Shown piece after piece: positions 48,930 through 60,635 of a DNA stretch of 64,000 nt (the first letter of the stretch is position 1; each line of letters starts with the position of its first letter). The position numbers were made by a program, and so were the translations under genes. The stretch lies in contig NW_004450585.1 in the NCBI RefSeq assembly GCF_000321225.1, positions 2,721,827 to 2,785,826 of the forward strand. The letters run 5' to 3'. This stretch comes from Odobenus rosmarus divergens (lineage: Eukaryota > Chordata > Mammalia > Carnivora > Odobenidae). The notes beneath the pieces are model-generated. The model worked only from the letters and a program-made list of their open reading frames with translations, did not search any database and was not told the origin of the DNA.

Positions 48930-50050
48930 AAATAACATGGCTCCAGATGACATCACAAAGGAAGCTAGTTAGATGAAACAGGAGGATCTTGACATATGAG
49001 GAATTAATTCAGAGCCTTTAGAGGGGGAGGAGCAAGCAAAGACATCTGGAAAGGAATGATGGGAAGGGAACCTGAGGGGCACATAATAAGAGCCCACAGA
49101 ATGCAGTGTCACAGAAGCCCAGAGAAAAAAGACTTCCATGGAGACCCAGGTTTGCTACATTGAATGAAGCTGAGAGGTCATGGTGACATTATTTAATGGA
49201 CTTGGTAATATCTGGGACTGTCAAAAACAATTTCAGTAGAATGTTGGAAGTTTCCACTCTCCGTGAGTGGAAGAGTGAGTGGAAATGAGTAAGTGTAAGT
49301 TCATGCAACTTTTTTCATAGTTCTGCTGTGAAGACAAGTAGAGAAATAAGTGGTGGCTGAAGGGGAACATAAGAACAAGAAAGGGATTTTGAAACACGAG
49401 CAATAGAGCATGTTTATATGCTGGCGAGAATGTTCCAGTGGAGAAGGAGAAAGTGATGACAGAAGAGAAAGAAATGAGGATTTGGGGAGCGAAGCCTGAG
49501 AGGATCAGAGGGAGTACGATCCAGAGCTTACGTGGAGAGATTAACTTTTGATAGGGTAACTCTTCCATCCTAAACGATAGGAATACATAGAACAAGTGCA
49601 CAGAAACAGGGGATTGGGGATCTGATGGTGAAAAGATGCAGATCTCCTTGTCTGCATCTGTCCGCACAACGGAAGGTGAGTTTTCTTGTGCTATGTGTCC
49701 TGGAGGTAGGGTAATGGGGGTAGGGGACAGGGTTTGAGAAGAGAGAAGAAATGAGAAAATTACCAGGAAGAGGAAGAAAAGAAATTTACTTGGAAACCAA
49801 TTAGCACTGCTGGCAAGGATGAGTATCCATCTGAGATTTGGAATCATGGATTTGAAGTGAAAATGGTAACTTTTCCCAGCAACCACCACAGAGTTGATAC
49901 TCATAGTGGGATGCAATGGATAATTCTCCAAAATTGTCACAGGCTGGAATCTGGCTTGGTTTCCTCTAAGGTCAGTGGGTGTATTCTTTGGGCTATGCCA
50001 AATCGTTTCTACCCTGACAGATCCATGCATGGCTACGATCAATTTTTCAG
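48930..50050 (-). repeat. L2 ORF2 segment, minus strand
   Basis: Plus-strand phrases 'AGCTGAGAGGTCATGGTGAC', 'ATAGAGCATGTTTATATGCT' and 'AATGTTCCAGTGGAGAAGGA' are the reverse of L2. It contains a 269-codon minus-strand open frame (49,233-50,042), the longest in the window; see findings. Confidence 0.7.
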
Positions 50051-50749
50051 GGCCTAGATCTATTCAATTACCATATATTTTTTCCTCCCTGCAAAGTAAA
50101 ATACAAATTAATCTGTTATTTTTTCGGTAGTACTCTACCAAGTACTAAGCCTCAATTATTAATTCTCCTATCAGAACTAGTATAACTTTTGGAGCATCAA
50201 ACATCCTTAGGTACTTCACTATGCTCCATACACAAATAATTCAGGTCCCTAATAATCCATTTCCAATAAATGCAGTGGTGTGTTGATCTGGCATTTCCAA
50301 CCATTATTCAATCCACTCTGAGAAAGCACTCACTGTGTATTTCTTTTACTTCAGTGCATTCCCTAACACCTACTAAATTTTTAACAAGTAGGGGCTCATT
50401 AAGTATTTGATGAGTTAGTGGCTCTCAGTTTGAGAATAAACTATAAGTGGACTTCTTTATGAAGTATACAAATGAAGTAAAATACTCACAAATTAACTGA
50501 GGGCATTCGATGTATTCAAATCAGTGCTTCATCTGAATGTCTGCATCATTATTCTATCCAAATGGAATACCTACTTGTAATATAAATCTTCTTAAAACTT
50601 CCATTTGGCCAGTTGTTTTTTATCTTGAAATCAACCACAAAGACCATATATTTTTGCTACCAGGTTGCTTTCTTTAAAAAAAAAAAAAACCTTACATTGG
50701 AATTGTAAAACTCCCACATACTACTACTTCATACAAATACTAAATGCTT

Positions 50750-50763
50750 CCAGCAGAGGGCTC
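50750..50763 (+). promoter_or_regulatory. CTCF-like motif
   Basis: CCAGCAGAGGGCTC matches 13 of 14 positions of the core (T instead of R at 13). Confidence 0.35.
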
Positions 50764-50913
50764 AAGAATTCTATTTTAAGGAAAAAACTTTAAAAAGCTC
50801 ATTGTCCAACATCAGCTATTGTAAAACTCCTTCAGAAGGCAATGCTGACAAAAAATACATTCCTCCTCTTGATCAAGTAATTCCAGGTCTATCAATTTTT
50901 TTTAAATAATCCA

Positions 50914-51120
50914 GGGCGCCTGGGTGGCTCAGTTGGTTGAGCAACTGCCTTCGGCTCAGGTCATGATCCTGGAGTCCTGGGATCGAGTCCCACATTGGGC
51001 TCCCTGCTCAGCGGGGAGTCTGCTTCTCCCTCTAACCCTCTTCCCTCTCGTGCCCTCTGTCTCTCATTCTCTCTCTCAAATAAATAAATAAAATAAAATA
51101 AAAAATAAAAATAAATAAAT
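50914..51120 (+). mobile_element. SINEC-type SINE (pile-up copy 1)
   Basis: GGGCGCCTGGGTGGCTCAGT head; flanked by TAAATAATCCA / AAAATAATCCA. Its right flank is the target used by copy 2. Confidence 0.95.
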
Positions 51121-51135
51121 AAAATAATCCAAATG

Positions 51136-51361
51136 CGGGGTGCCTGGGTAGCTCAAATCTGTTAAGCTTTGGACTCTTGATTTCGGTTCAGGTCATGATC
51201 TCGGGTTGTGAGCTGGAGCCCTGAGTCAGGGCCAGGCCCCGTGTTGGGCATGAAGCCTGTTTAGGATCCTTTCTCTCTGCCTCTACTCCTCCCACCCCTG
51301 CTCTTGAGAGTGCTCTCTCTCTCTCTCAAAATAAATAAACAAATAAATAAACAAATAAAAT
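51136..51361 (+). mobile_element. SINEC-type SINE (pile-up copy 2)
   Basis: CGGGGTGCCTGGGTAGCTCA head of an older subtype; perfect 15-bp target duplication AAAATAATCCAAATG at 51,121-51,135 and 51,362-51,376. Confidence 0.95.
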
Positions 51362-51409
51362 AAAATAATCCAAATGAAAGAAAAAATTAGATTACAGTAA
51401 GACAGCATT

Positions 51410-51510
51410 TATGGATAAATGTACCTTTAACTCCAAGAAAGAAACTGAATTTATAATACTATGGATAAATGTACTTTAATTCCAGAGAAGAAATTAAGTA
51501 AATTATAGTC
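51410..51510 (+). repeat. 50-bp tandem duplication, two copies
   Basis: TATGGATAAATGTACCTTTA at 51,410 and TATGGATAAATGTACTTTAA at 51,460 start two similar 50-bp units. Confidence 0.8.
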
Positions 51511-51540
51511 ACAGAAATTTATATAAAACTACTTAGGCAT

Positions 51541-51947
51541 ATCGGGGTGCCTGGGTGGCTCAGTTGGTTAAGCGTCTGCCTTCAGCTCAGGTCATGATCC
51601 CGGGGTTCTGGGTCAAGCCCCACATTGGGCTCCCTGCTCAGTGGGGAGTCTGCTTCAGCTGCTCCCCCTGCTTATACTCTCTCTTTGTCAAATAAATAAA
51701 TAAAATGTTTAAAAAAAAAAAAAAAACCTGGGGCGCCTGGGTGGCTCAGTTGGTTAAGAGTCTGCCTTCGGCTCAGGTCATGATCCCAGGGTCCTGGGAT
51801 CGAGTCCCACATCGGGCTTCCTGCTCCGCGGGAAGCCTGCTTCTCCCTCTCCCACTCCCCCTGCTTGTGTTCCCTCTCTCGCTGTGTCTCTCTCTGTCAA
51901 ATAAATAAAATAAAAAAAAAAAAACCTAAAAAAAAAAAACAAACCAC
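51541..51947 (+). mobile_element. SINEC-type SINE (pile-up copy 3), split by copy 4
   Basis: GGGGTGCCTGGGTGGCTCAG head; perfect 16-bp target duplication AAAACTACTTAGGCAT at 51,525-51,540 and 51,948-51,963 encloses copies 3 and 4 together, proving copy 4 landed in copy 3's A-tail. Confidence 0.95.
51730..51916 (+). mobile_element. SINEC-type SINE (pile-up copy 4), youngest
   Basis: GGGGCGCCTGGGTGGCTCAG head and the GCTCCGCGGGAAGCCTGCTT body with few mismatches; flanked by A-run plus CCT on both sides, from copy 3's tail. Confidence 0.95.
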
Positions 51948-52027
51948 AAAACTACTTAGGCATGTGGGTAAAGGCCAGGAAAAAAAGAAACAAAAAAACA
52001 GAAAGACAAGATATAATGTGTAAGTAA

Positions 52028-52072
52028 ATTAGAATTTGGGTGATTAGAATTTGTGTGATTAGAATTTGATTG
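52028..52072 (+). repeat. 15-bp tandem triplet
   Basis: Three units ATTAGAATTTGGGTG, ATTAGAATTTGTGTG, ATTAGAATTTGATTG in a row. Confidence 0.95.
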
Positions 52073-52540
52073 AATATTGTTTTTCACTTTTATTCTTATT
52101 TATGTTTGTGTAAACGTTTGGGTGATTTTTTTTTGTTTTGTTTTCAAAGATGAAAAATGATATGTCCTATTTTTAGTGCTGAAAACAAGGATGGAACAAA
52201 ATTTAGAAAGCAAGCAGAATGGTTTATTTATGGAACAACTTGGGAATTTGGAGACACTTCATTTTCAAAGGCAGAACTAATCGGGTATAGCACCACTTTA
52301 TTCATGCCTACAAATAACATTAAATTACCTCTGGGATTTCAGAGGTCCCAAATCTCTTTATTTACCCTATTTATTTACTTATATGATATCTCATTTTGAG
52401 ATGGATCTGAGGCATCAATACAAGCATTTAAAAATTAAGAACATAAATAACTCAAGCTAAGAGAAAATAGGAAACAAAAAGTAATATGAAGTCAGGAGAG
52501 GAGGTATATATATACATATGTTTTTATATCCTTATAACTA

Positions 52541-52727
52541 TTTTTTTTAAGATTCTATTTATTTGAGAGAGAGTATGAGCAGGGCAGGGAAGAGCAGAGG
52601 GGAGAAGCAGGGTCCCCACTGAGCAGGGCTGAGCAGGAAGCCTAACACGGGGCTCAATCCCAGGACCCTGGGATCATGACCTGAGCTAATGGCAGATGCT
52701 TAACCGACTGAGCCACCCAGGCACCCC
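52541..52727 (-). mobile_element. SINEC-type SINE, minus strand
   Basis: TTTTTTTTAAGATTCTATTT ... GAGCCACCCAGGCACC. Confidence 0.93.
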
Positions 52728-54087
52728 CTATTCTGTTTTTTATGGAATTTTACTATTTTAGAAAATGGTTTCAATATGGTTCCTAAAGAGTTCTGCCCCA
52801 GCATGTATATACTGAAATACATATTATTTTTATTACACTTCCTCTCCTTCTGTTTATTCATCATATATGTTAAGGTTTCTTATTGATGTGTAATTTATGT
52901 GGGCAAGTTATAATATCTAAGAATCTCATTTCAGGATAACCTAAAACATTCAATGTTGCCTTTTTATATTAAGGCCTGATAGATGAGGCTGAGAATCACC
53001 AAGGCTGATAGACAGACTGTGTATCTTCTGTGAATCCATTATGTATATAATTTCTCCCAAATGAACTTTTAGTGAGAGCTGTCTCAGAAAACAGGCTGAG
53101 GCTGGAATGCAATTATTCTTTTTTGCTGAATCAGTGGAAAAGCTTATGTACTTTAAAAAGCCATCAATAGGCTGATAACTTCTTATGAAAATTAATAAGC
53201 TAATCAAGTTTCTCCCTTAAATAAACTGTTAATCTCCCTCCACTCAGAGATGATTTCATGAAGCACCTAAGGAAGGGTCAGGATTTCCTTAGGGAATAAT
53301 TCAGAGAGCAGCCAACACTCAGAAATTCTAATGATCAAGAAAGAGCACTGCTTAGAAATCCTGCTTTGATTTCTGCCTAGAAATATTATAAAATAAGAAT
53401 TACTGCTCACCCAGCATAGCAAAGGAAAAAATTCCAGATGCATACCAGATAAAATATCTGGCCGTGATACTTTCTGCTAAAACATTCAAAAGAAGTAAGT
53501 GCACAGAGTACAAAATCTACCCCGAATTAACTAAGTGGGTTGACCCACTATTTTAAGTTGCTGGATGTTAGCCAATTCTACTTTGGAGGACATTAGCTGG
53601 AAAAGGACTGATTGTTTATTGCCTCCACTATGACAACAGAACCATTATCACAAGCATACAGAAAATATTTCTCTTCCTATCTCTATACTGGCAATAAGGT
53701 GGGGTTGGGAAGTAGAGACACTTGAAAGGAGAGTAAAAGAAAGAGAGGCAACAAATCCAGCTCATCTGAATGGAGTTTTATAAATAAATAAAGATAAGGT
53801 TAAAACACAGAGGGATCACATTCATCCTTATCATCTGACGCTAACCCAGATACCCAGAGACCCTCATCATGTTACCAGTATGCATGTTCTGTACACAATG
53901 AGCTCAAGCACCTACCGTGGCCCATGATGGGTTCCTCAGCACAGAATGAATGCTGAGTAAGATCACAAATGCTATTAGCGTATTGTTTAAACACATTTTG
54001 TTTTCCTAAGTCACTGAGTTACACAATATCTCAAAGGAAAATACCTGTGCCTAAATTGTGACTATCACTCAAGTAGAATGCTAGACT

Positions 54088-54445
54088 AATGTAATTGAGG
54101 TCTGACTCCATTTTTGACGTCTGCCTGCTAACAGCTTTTGAGCCCCATCACTCCCTCTTCCCTGTTTTCCCCACACCTGGGAAAAAGTACAAGAAAGACT
54201 GAGTGCTCTCTCCCTTGGTGCTGGTAGGAAGTTCAAACCACACAAGCCCCTGCCTATGTGAAGAACCCTCCAGCTCCCTCCCCTAACCACAGGAAAAGTC
54301 AAGCCAATCACCCTCTACTTGCCCTCTGAAGCCATTTTTGGACCTGCTTGGGAGCCACCCTGCTCTCCCCAGAAAGCCTCACTGTGTGAGTAATAAACCT
54401 TTTTGCATCCTCTTGGTATGCATGTGGTATTACCAGTCTCAACAA
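54088..54445 (+). mobile_element. Probable solo LTR of an endogenous retrovirus
   Basis: GC-moderate segment with an AATAAA at 54,392-54,397 followed by a TTTTTGCATCCTCTTGG stretch, the R/U5 layout of many class I ERV LTRs. Ends in TG/CA are possible but the target duplication was not found, and no retroviral genes lie beside it. An old copy with no coding capacity. Confidence 0.45.
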
Positions 54446-55970
54446 CTGAATCCAATTTTGCACAGGGGAGGGAACCATTCTGTTTTTGGAGAATGCCTAT
54501 AAGACAACTCAGAAACCCCAAACTTGCAAATTATTAGAGAAAAGTCAGGAAACGTAAAAAAAAAAAAAAAAAATCAAAGTATCAGCTTTATTACCAAATG
54601 AAAGCAGATCTCAGAAGTGTGGCCACAGTTACATTTCTTCACAGAGATACTTTAGACGTTGCTATGTTGAGCAAACGGCTTTATAATTCCTGCAGTATAA
54701 ACTACACCTGAGTACAATCTGACCAGACAGCACACATAAATTTAATATAGAACAGGCTGGCATGAAGTAAAGACTGTTAATTAGAACTGGTCCTGCTCTA
54801 CAGGGAGGACGTCCTCCCATGTGACTTCCCTTTGTCTGAATCAACTGATCGCCTTGAAGAACAGACAGGCTTCAGGCCCTGTGAGTCCTTGGGTTCTTGG
54901 GTCCTCAGCTGAGAAAAGGAGGGTCAGTCAGGGGGTCAGTCAGGACCTGGACTTCTAAAATCTCCCTGCTCCTTTTTTCACAATAAATGATTAGGTCTCC
55001 AACCTGTCCTTCCCACTTCTGACCACCAAAACATGTCAACATTTATTGCTTTACTTGACATCTTGGTAAGCCATTAAAATTCCATTTGGCATATGGTTCT
55101 TGTCGATCAAGTTAGCTGGTACTTTTGTGAAATCATGAGTGGGAATATGGAACATCTTCACTCCAAAATAGTAAGTGGACACATCTGCTTGTGTGTTTGT
55201 TTCAATGACCCACTGATAAAAGAGAAACTCTCTCCAAGGGCAAATAATGCAGAGTTTCAAAAGATCCAAACAAGCAAAAAGCCACTGATGAAATTCAAGC
55301 TTCCTTCATTTCACTCTCTCAAACCTTCTAGTATGGACTCTGGCACAGCTCTGACAAAAAGTAAGGTGAGGAGAAAATGATAACTTTCTGCACAATTCCA
55401 AATATTCTTCCTTAGAATGTGGATTTTAGACTGTGCCCTTTAGAGCCTGGGGCACAGTGAAGGTACCTCAGGGGCCTTTCGCTTGCCAGGCTTCTGTAGG
55501 CACTGCCAGGTGAAGAAAGGACTCTACAGCTAAAATATTTAAACCACTGAATAGCCTAAATGTTGCTCCCCAGAGACATATTTAAGAAAAAATTCTCCCA
55601 GATTTGTTCATATGCTACCATTTAGTTCAACCAGGTTACATTTAGAAGTAAATCTTATGGGGACTTTTTCCATGTAAAGTGACACATTTATCCCTCTGTA
55701 GGGATGGTCCATGGGAAGCAGTTCCAATTCAGATTCCTGTCACTCTGCTGCTGGGCCTGGTGCTCAGGTCTACAGAGAAAAATATTCTGCTATGTAGAAT
55801 AAATATAGTTTCAATATTCATCAAAATGGAATGCTACAGTGTATGCCTTATCAATGCTATGTAAAAAGATAATGTGAACTTATTAAGGAATCAAATAAGA
55901 ATCAGGAAGAAAAACTTCACTGCATAGAGCATGAATACCAAGGGATAGTTTCCTTGAGTTTACAATTTCT

Positions 55971-56174
55971 TTTTTTTTATATAAAAAAAAATTATTTATT
56001 TGAGAGAAGGACAGGGAGAGAGTGCGGCAGGGGGTGGGGGAGGGCAGAGGGAAAGGGAGAAGCAGGCTCCCCGCTGAGGAGGGACACCTATGCGGGACTC
56101 GATCCCAGGACCCTGGGGACCATGATCTGAGCCGAAGGCAGACGTTTAGCTGACTGAGCCACCTAGGTGCCCCA
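55971..56174 (-). mobile_element. SINEC-type SINE, minus strand
   Basis: Perfect 14-bp target duplication AGTTTACAATTTCT at 55,957-55,970 and 56,175-56,188. Confidence 0.95.
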
Positions 56175-56295
56175 AGTTTACAATTTCTGATTGCATGAAT
56201 ATTTTTACATAACCAATTGTGTAACCACAATTACAGCTATTTTTTTTTTTACTTAAGAGTATCATACTTTTCTACATTTCCAAAGAAAGACATTA

Positions 56296-56490
56296 TTTTT
56301 TTTAAGATTTTATTTATTTATTTGGCAGAGAGAGACACAGCGAGAGAGGGAACACAAGCAGGGGGAGCGGGAGAGGGAGAAGCAGGCTTCCCGCGGAGCA
56401 GGGAGCCCGACGCGGAACTTGATCCCAGAACCTTGGGATCATGACCCGAGCCGAAGGCAGACGCTTAATGACTGAGCCACCCAGGCGCCA
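56296..56490 (-). mobile_element. SINEC-type SINE, minus strand
   Basis: Target duplication CCAAAGAAAGAC at 56,280-56,291 and 56,491-56,502; low divergence. Lies 120 bp from the previous SINE in the same orientation. Confidence 0.95.
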
Positions 56491-58559
56491 CCAAAGAAAG
56501 ACTTTAAAATGTTAATATTAATGGTTACACAAAATATCCTTGCGAAGATTGTGTTAAAGCATTCTCTGGATCAGAGGATGGTAATTAGGATGGGAGTCCC
56601 GAAGAGATGGGTTCCTCCATGTGTTGAGGAGCCAAGGCTGGAGTTACTGGATAATGAAGAGAAAAGCAAGGGATCACAGGTACCAAAGCATCCTTTCTCT
56701 TCAGATGGCCAGATATGACATGGCTGGTTCAGGGTGGACAAAGTCCGCAGTACCTGGAGGCGGCAAATATTAAAGGGGACTACAAATGTCATTGTCATCT
56801 GGTGTGTAGTTTCTTTCTCCATCAGGCTACAAGGGACAGAACAGGAGGACAGTTCTCTGGAAAGGAAGAGGAAGCTAACTAGGCTTAAGCCCTTGCTACC
56901 CTATAAGGAAGGTATTTAGCACTGTACTTGGCATATAGTCTATCTTGCTTAACAACATCACAGCCGGAGTGCTAAACAGTGAACTTTATTGTGGTTCTCA
57001 GCTCTATTTGCTTCCTATTTTGGTCCTTAGTTACTCAAATTCTTAGAGGCTTATTCCAGGACCTTCGAGGTCAGAAGTCCTTCCATCTTCCGAGTGGGGC
57101 TCTTCTCTTTCTAGAAGGATCTTGGTGTTAACTGCTAATCACTATCCCTGGGCTTTCTTAGCAACAACTACTCACTCCTGAGTGGCTGACCTCTTGTCTA
57201 GTTAGGACTGGGAATCCTCCTCCCAGGCAACATCTCCACCAGAATCCTTTTTTTCCTCCCCTTCTTCTTGCCTGGTCTGAAATAGGAATGAATTCCTGGC
57301 CAGAGTTGGAAAGTGAGGAGACTGAGGGAGGCCAGGGAATGGGTAGTCTTGCCCACCAGATTAAGTGAGTTTGTGTTTTCTTAGGGTTACTCTGTCCCTT
57401 TCTTCCTAAGGCAGAGGTGCCTGGTGACAGTTTACATCACACCACTTGCTCCTGACCTGGCTCCCAGCGCCAGCCCAGAATAGGACCTGGAGAGTAGCCT
57501 GGCTCCTCTGCCCCTCATGGCTGCTTCTGCTCTTTACGGCTGAGCAAACACACCCACGAGGGGGGCAGTGCATGCCTGCCTCTGCACAGGCTGTGCCCTA
57601 AGCAGGGTGTGCCCACAGGAAGGGCATGTCTCTAATCAGTGGGAAGGCAGAGTGTGTGCTTGCTTGGCCCCATGTAGACTCCTTGCTAAGAAAAGTGCAT
57701 GTGCTTTTAGAGGATACATTAGCATTAGGGGAAAAGTCTGCTTTTTCTTTAAAATTTCCTGGATGAAATCTGTGACCAATTTTAAGAAGGTTATGCTTTA
57801 GAGCACTATGTAGGAGGAACATGCACACGTCTTGTTACACGTAGCAGCATTCACTCATGGCGCCCACACAATACTTCCAATTCCAATTTCTCTCCCAAGA
57901 CGGCAACAATTTTCAGACATTTAAAACACTTATATTTTATACTATGCTTACTACCACCAACTAAAGGTGTAATCAACTGTCAGTAGAAATAGCTAGCGGT
58001 AGATAAGTTCAATGTTAATCCTGATTTTACAAATCTACATCATGGCTAAGACAATAGATTAGTGAGTATTAGTGAGTATCCACAAGTGTACATAACAATT
58101 AAGAAATTGAAGAACTATGCTTTTATTCCTGCTTCCATACGCTAAAGTCTTCGCTTAATGCTAACGTCAATTCCAGAGTAAGAGAAAGCAGGTTTTTTGC
58201 ATCTCCCAAGCATACTGCAATTCCACTTTTTGCCATTATCTGTGTTCATGTCTCCAAGGGAAAACAGATTTATTATAAAGTCATTTTGGTGTTTAAGAGA
58301 GCAAAGTACCATGGATGTTGTCCAAGAAAGCATGTATCAATTTCCACTGTGCAGCAACGAGTCATCATACATAGAGTTCAAGTGCAGCAACTCGGAGCCC
58401 TCATGAACTGAGTGCTGCAAAGGCACCCAGGATGAGGGAACCATCAAAAGAGTTCACTCTCTAAAGTGTCCAAATGCTTCCCTGCCTCCTTCAACAAAGT
58501 AGAACAAATATGACTTAATCTTTCCTCAGTGGGACAATGGATTTGAAGCTAAGAGGACT

Positions 58560-58700
58560 GGCTTTGACTCACTGAGTCAGTATACACTGGGAGAGTGATT
58601 TGAGTCATTCCCTGCACCTTCCTGGGCTAGTCATCTTCATGATGGGATCACTGCGTTCTTCAGAGCTGTCTAGAAGATTTGGTCAAACAGCACACATAAA
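58560..58700 (+). repeat. MIR-like remnant
   Basis: 'ACTGGCTTTGACTCACTGAG' and 'CTTCCTGGGCTAGTCATCTT' suggest MIR; weak. Confidence 0.4.
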
Positions 58701-60448
58701 GTACCTAGGGCAGTGCCCTTGCTCTTGCAGAAGATGCTCCATGAAATGTCAGCCTACTTCCTGTCCCTCTGGACACAATCTGAACAGATGAGTTACTGCT
58801 GAATGCCACAGGCTTGTTGCTGCTCCGTGGGTATACGCATCAGGAATGGGTCACTGGACAGAATAAATACAGCTCCGGTTCTGGCCCTAGGACTTGCTTT
58901 TTTTCTTTTTTTCTTTTTTTTTTAAGCATTCCTGGCTTTCTTTTTAACTCATAAAAGTGGAATGTGAGCATATGACTCCTAAGCAAAGAGATATGGCTGC
59001 CTCTCTGTAAACATCTCAAGCAGTTTTCTTACCCTTCAAAAAGTCTCCTTCAGTCCATGTTTCATAAGTCCTTTGTGCCACAGGGATTACATATATATAA
59101 TTGTGAAAGAAAACACAGGCAATCAAGGCAAACAATAAGACAGCCACTTATATCTGCATGTGAGTTTTACCTCAGCCTCTATAGCATTTTTGCACCCTTC
59201 TGTCTACTAATTATTTAAATGTTTTGCAGCCTATAACTTCTGAGCTGAAACCATTCCATTGTTAATGCAGCTAAATACAAAAGCTACTCATGTAGGTAGT
59301 TTTATCAAAGAAACACAACATTTACTATTTCATTCCCATTGCACACCAGCAAAGTATGAGCTATGCGTTATCAATAGTACTTTAGAAGTGGGCAAATGCA
59401 GGTGTGACCATATTTCAGACATGAAGAGAGAAATCTACACAAGACAGAATTTAGAGCTGGTATCTGTCTTTACATCTATAAACCAAAAAGCAGCCAACAC
59501 ATAATTTACTCACCTCACTAGGAATCAGGTTTGGCAACTCTGAACAATAACTGTCCACCTGAATTTTCTAAGGCATGAAATCTGGCTGGGCTGACCCTGA
59601 ATTTGTGATCCATTTCCTTTGTATTTCCCTTTGCACCTGCTACTTGATGGATGTTTTTTTCCTTTCTATCCATTATTTTCATTTCAGCTGCCGAGTTGCC
59701 TCAATTACTCTATGAAACAGATCTCAAACTCTACTAGCTCTAGAAAAGAAAATGGACAATATCATATAGTTTAAAAAGCCCCTAAAGGGGAAATTCAGTA
59801 GAAAAGTGAGCTCCCAACATTCTTCAAGACCCAAATACCACCTTCTCTGTGAAAGGATGTAACTGATGGCCCCAGATGACCATATGCTCCTTTTTGTCTC
59901 CACCGTATCTTGTATTCTGCTTCTATTATATCTCCCAACACAATGAGGATGTGTGATTATGTCTATGCCTCTTTCCCCCACCAGGATGTGGGCCCGCCAA
60001 GAGAAGAGGCCCTTATTTTAGCATAGAAGACACTAAACTTAAGTCGAATAAAATGGAATTAAAAAACAAAAGTTTATAAAAACTTCTTGGAGCTTTACAT
60101 TTTTTTAAGCCAATAAAGCCATGATAAGTAATGGAGCTTCAGTAATAACAATTCAAGTTATTTTGCAAACTCTTTCCCATAAGATGGTTCTTTGGGCTGT
60201 TTTAAAATTATACCAGCAAGCTACTGAGCTCAGATTAAAATATTATGTTCCCTGGGTCATATTTAAACTCAAATTGTTTTACTTACCTTTTCATCATTTT
60301 AGATATAAAATTAAGGAGATGTGAACTTTTTTTTAAACATTAAAATGAATAACAAGAAAAATACCTAAATCTCACGCCTCAAGGATAATCCCCTCTGGCT
60401 AGCTGCAGTTCAAACCTTAAGCCTCTCAGATGACATGTGGTACCATAC

Positions 60449-60556
60449 CTGGCCCGTGTATGCAAACTCCAGGGCCTGCTTCAAGCCAAGGCTGGTCACG
60501 CCATGTAAATTCACCTCGTCTGCTCCACTTTCCACCATACAGAGACTGAACATTGC
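60449..60556 (-). CDS. KLHL32: KLHL32 internal exon encoding the BTB core
   Basis: The exon encodes 36 codons beginning AMFSLCMVESGADEV and ending LEFAYTGQ, phase 0 at both ends. This is the second half of a BTB/POZ domain: the M-V-E triplet fits the phi-x-E motif reported for Cullin-3 contact in BTB-Kelch proteins, and ALEFAYTG is the usual BTB strand/helix signature. On the minus strand it is preceded by a CT-rich tract ending in CCACCTCAG and followed by CAG|GTATGG, so both splice sites look functional. From recall of the human protein it corresponds roughly to residues 69-104 of about 620. KLHL32 is presumed to be a substrate adaptor for a Cullin-3 ubiquitin ligase; its substrate is not shown here. 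The protein joins in frame to the exon at 37,005-37,103. KLHL9 and KLHL13 are the main lookalikes, but the combined three-exon protein fits KLHL32 best. A full L1 lies 58 bp upstream of the acceptor. Confidence 0.9.
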
Positions 60557-60624
60557 CTGAGGTGGGAGAGAACGAGAGATATGGGGAGTTACGCAACTTA
60601 AAAAGCAAGAAAATGGAGGAGGAG

Positions 60625-60635
60625 CAAGATGGCGG
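60625..60635 (+). promoter_or_regulatory. YY1 motif at L1 +11
   Basis: CAAGATGGCGG exactly matches the YY1 element that sets the start site of the human L1 sense promoter, at the same distance from the element's first base. Confidence 0.75.

Larger units (their letters stand above)
37104..60448 (-). other. KLHL32: KLHL32 intron between the BTB and 33-codon exons, 23,345 bp
   Basis: Defined by the acceptor at 37,104-37,106 and the donor at 60,447-60,448. The repeats inside are listed separately. I recognise nothing in 37,110-37,910, 40,150-42,225, 42,420-43,320 (except a CTCF-like motif), 43,890-46,490 (except a dispersed duplicate pair), 46,660-47,080, 50,060-50,900, 52,730-54,080, 54,560-55,955 and 56,510-60,448 (one MIR-like patch near 58.6 kb). 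No antisense gene or processed pseudogene is evident. Confidence 0.8.

Noticed and set aside
54088..54445. Possible complete endogenous provirus around the LTR-like element
   Set aside because: No primer-binding site, gag, pol or env sequence on either side; at most a solo LTR.
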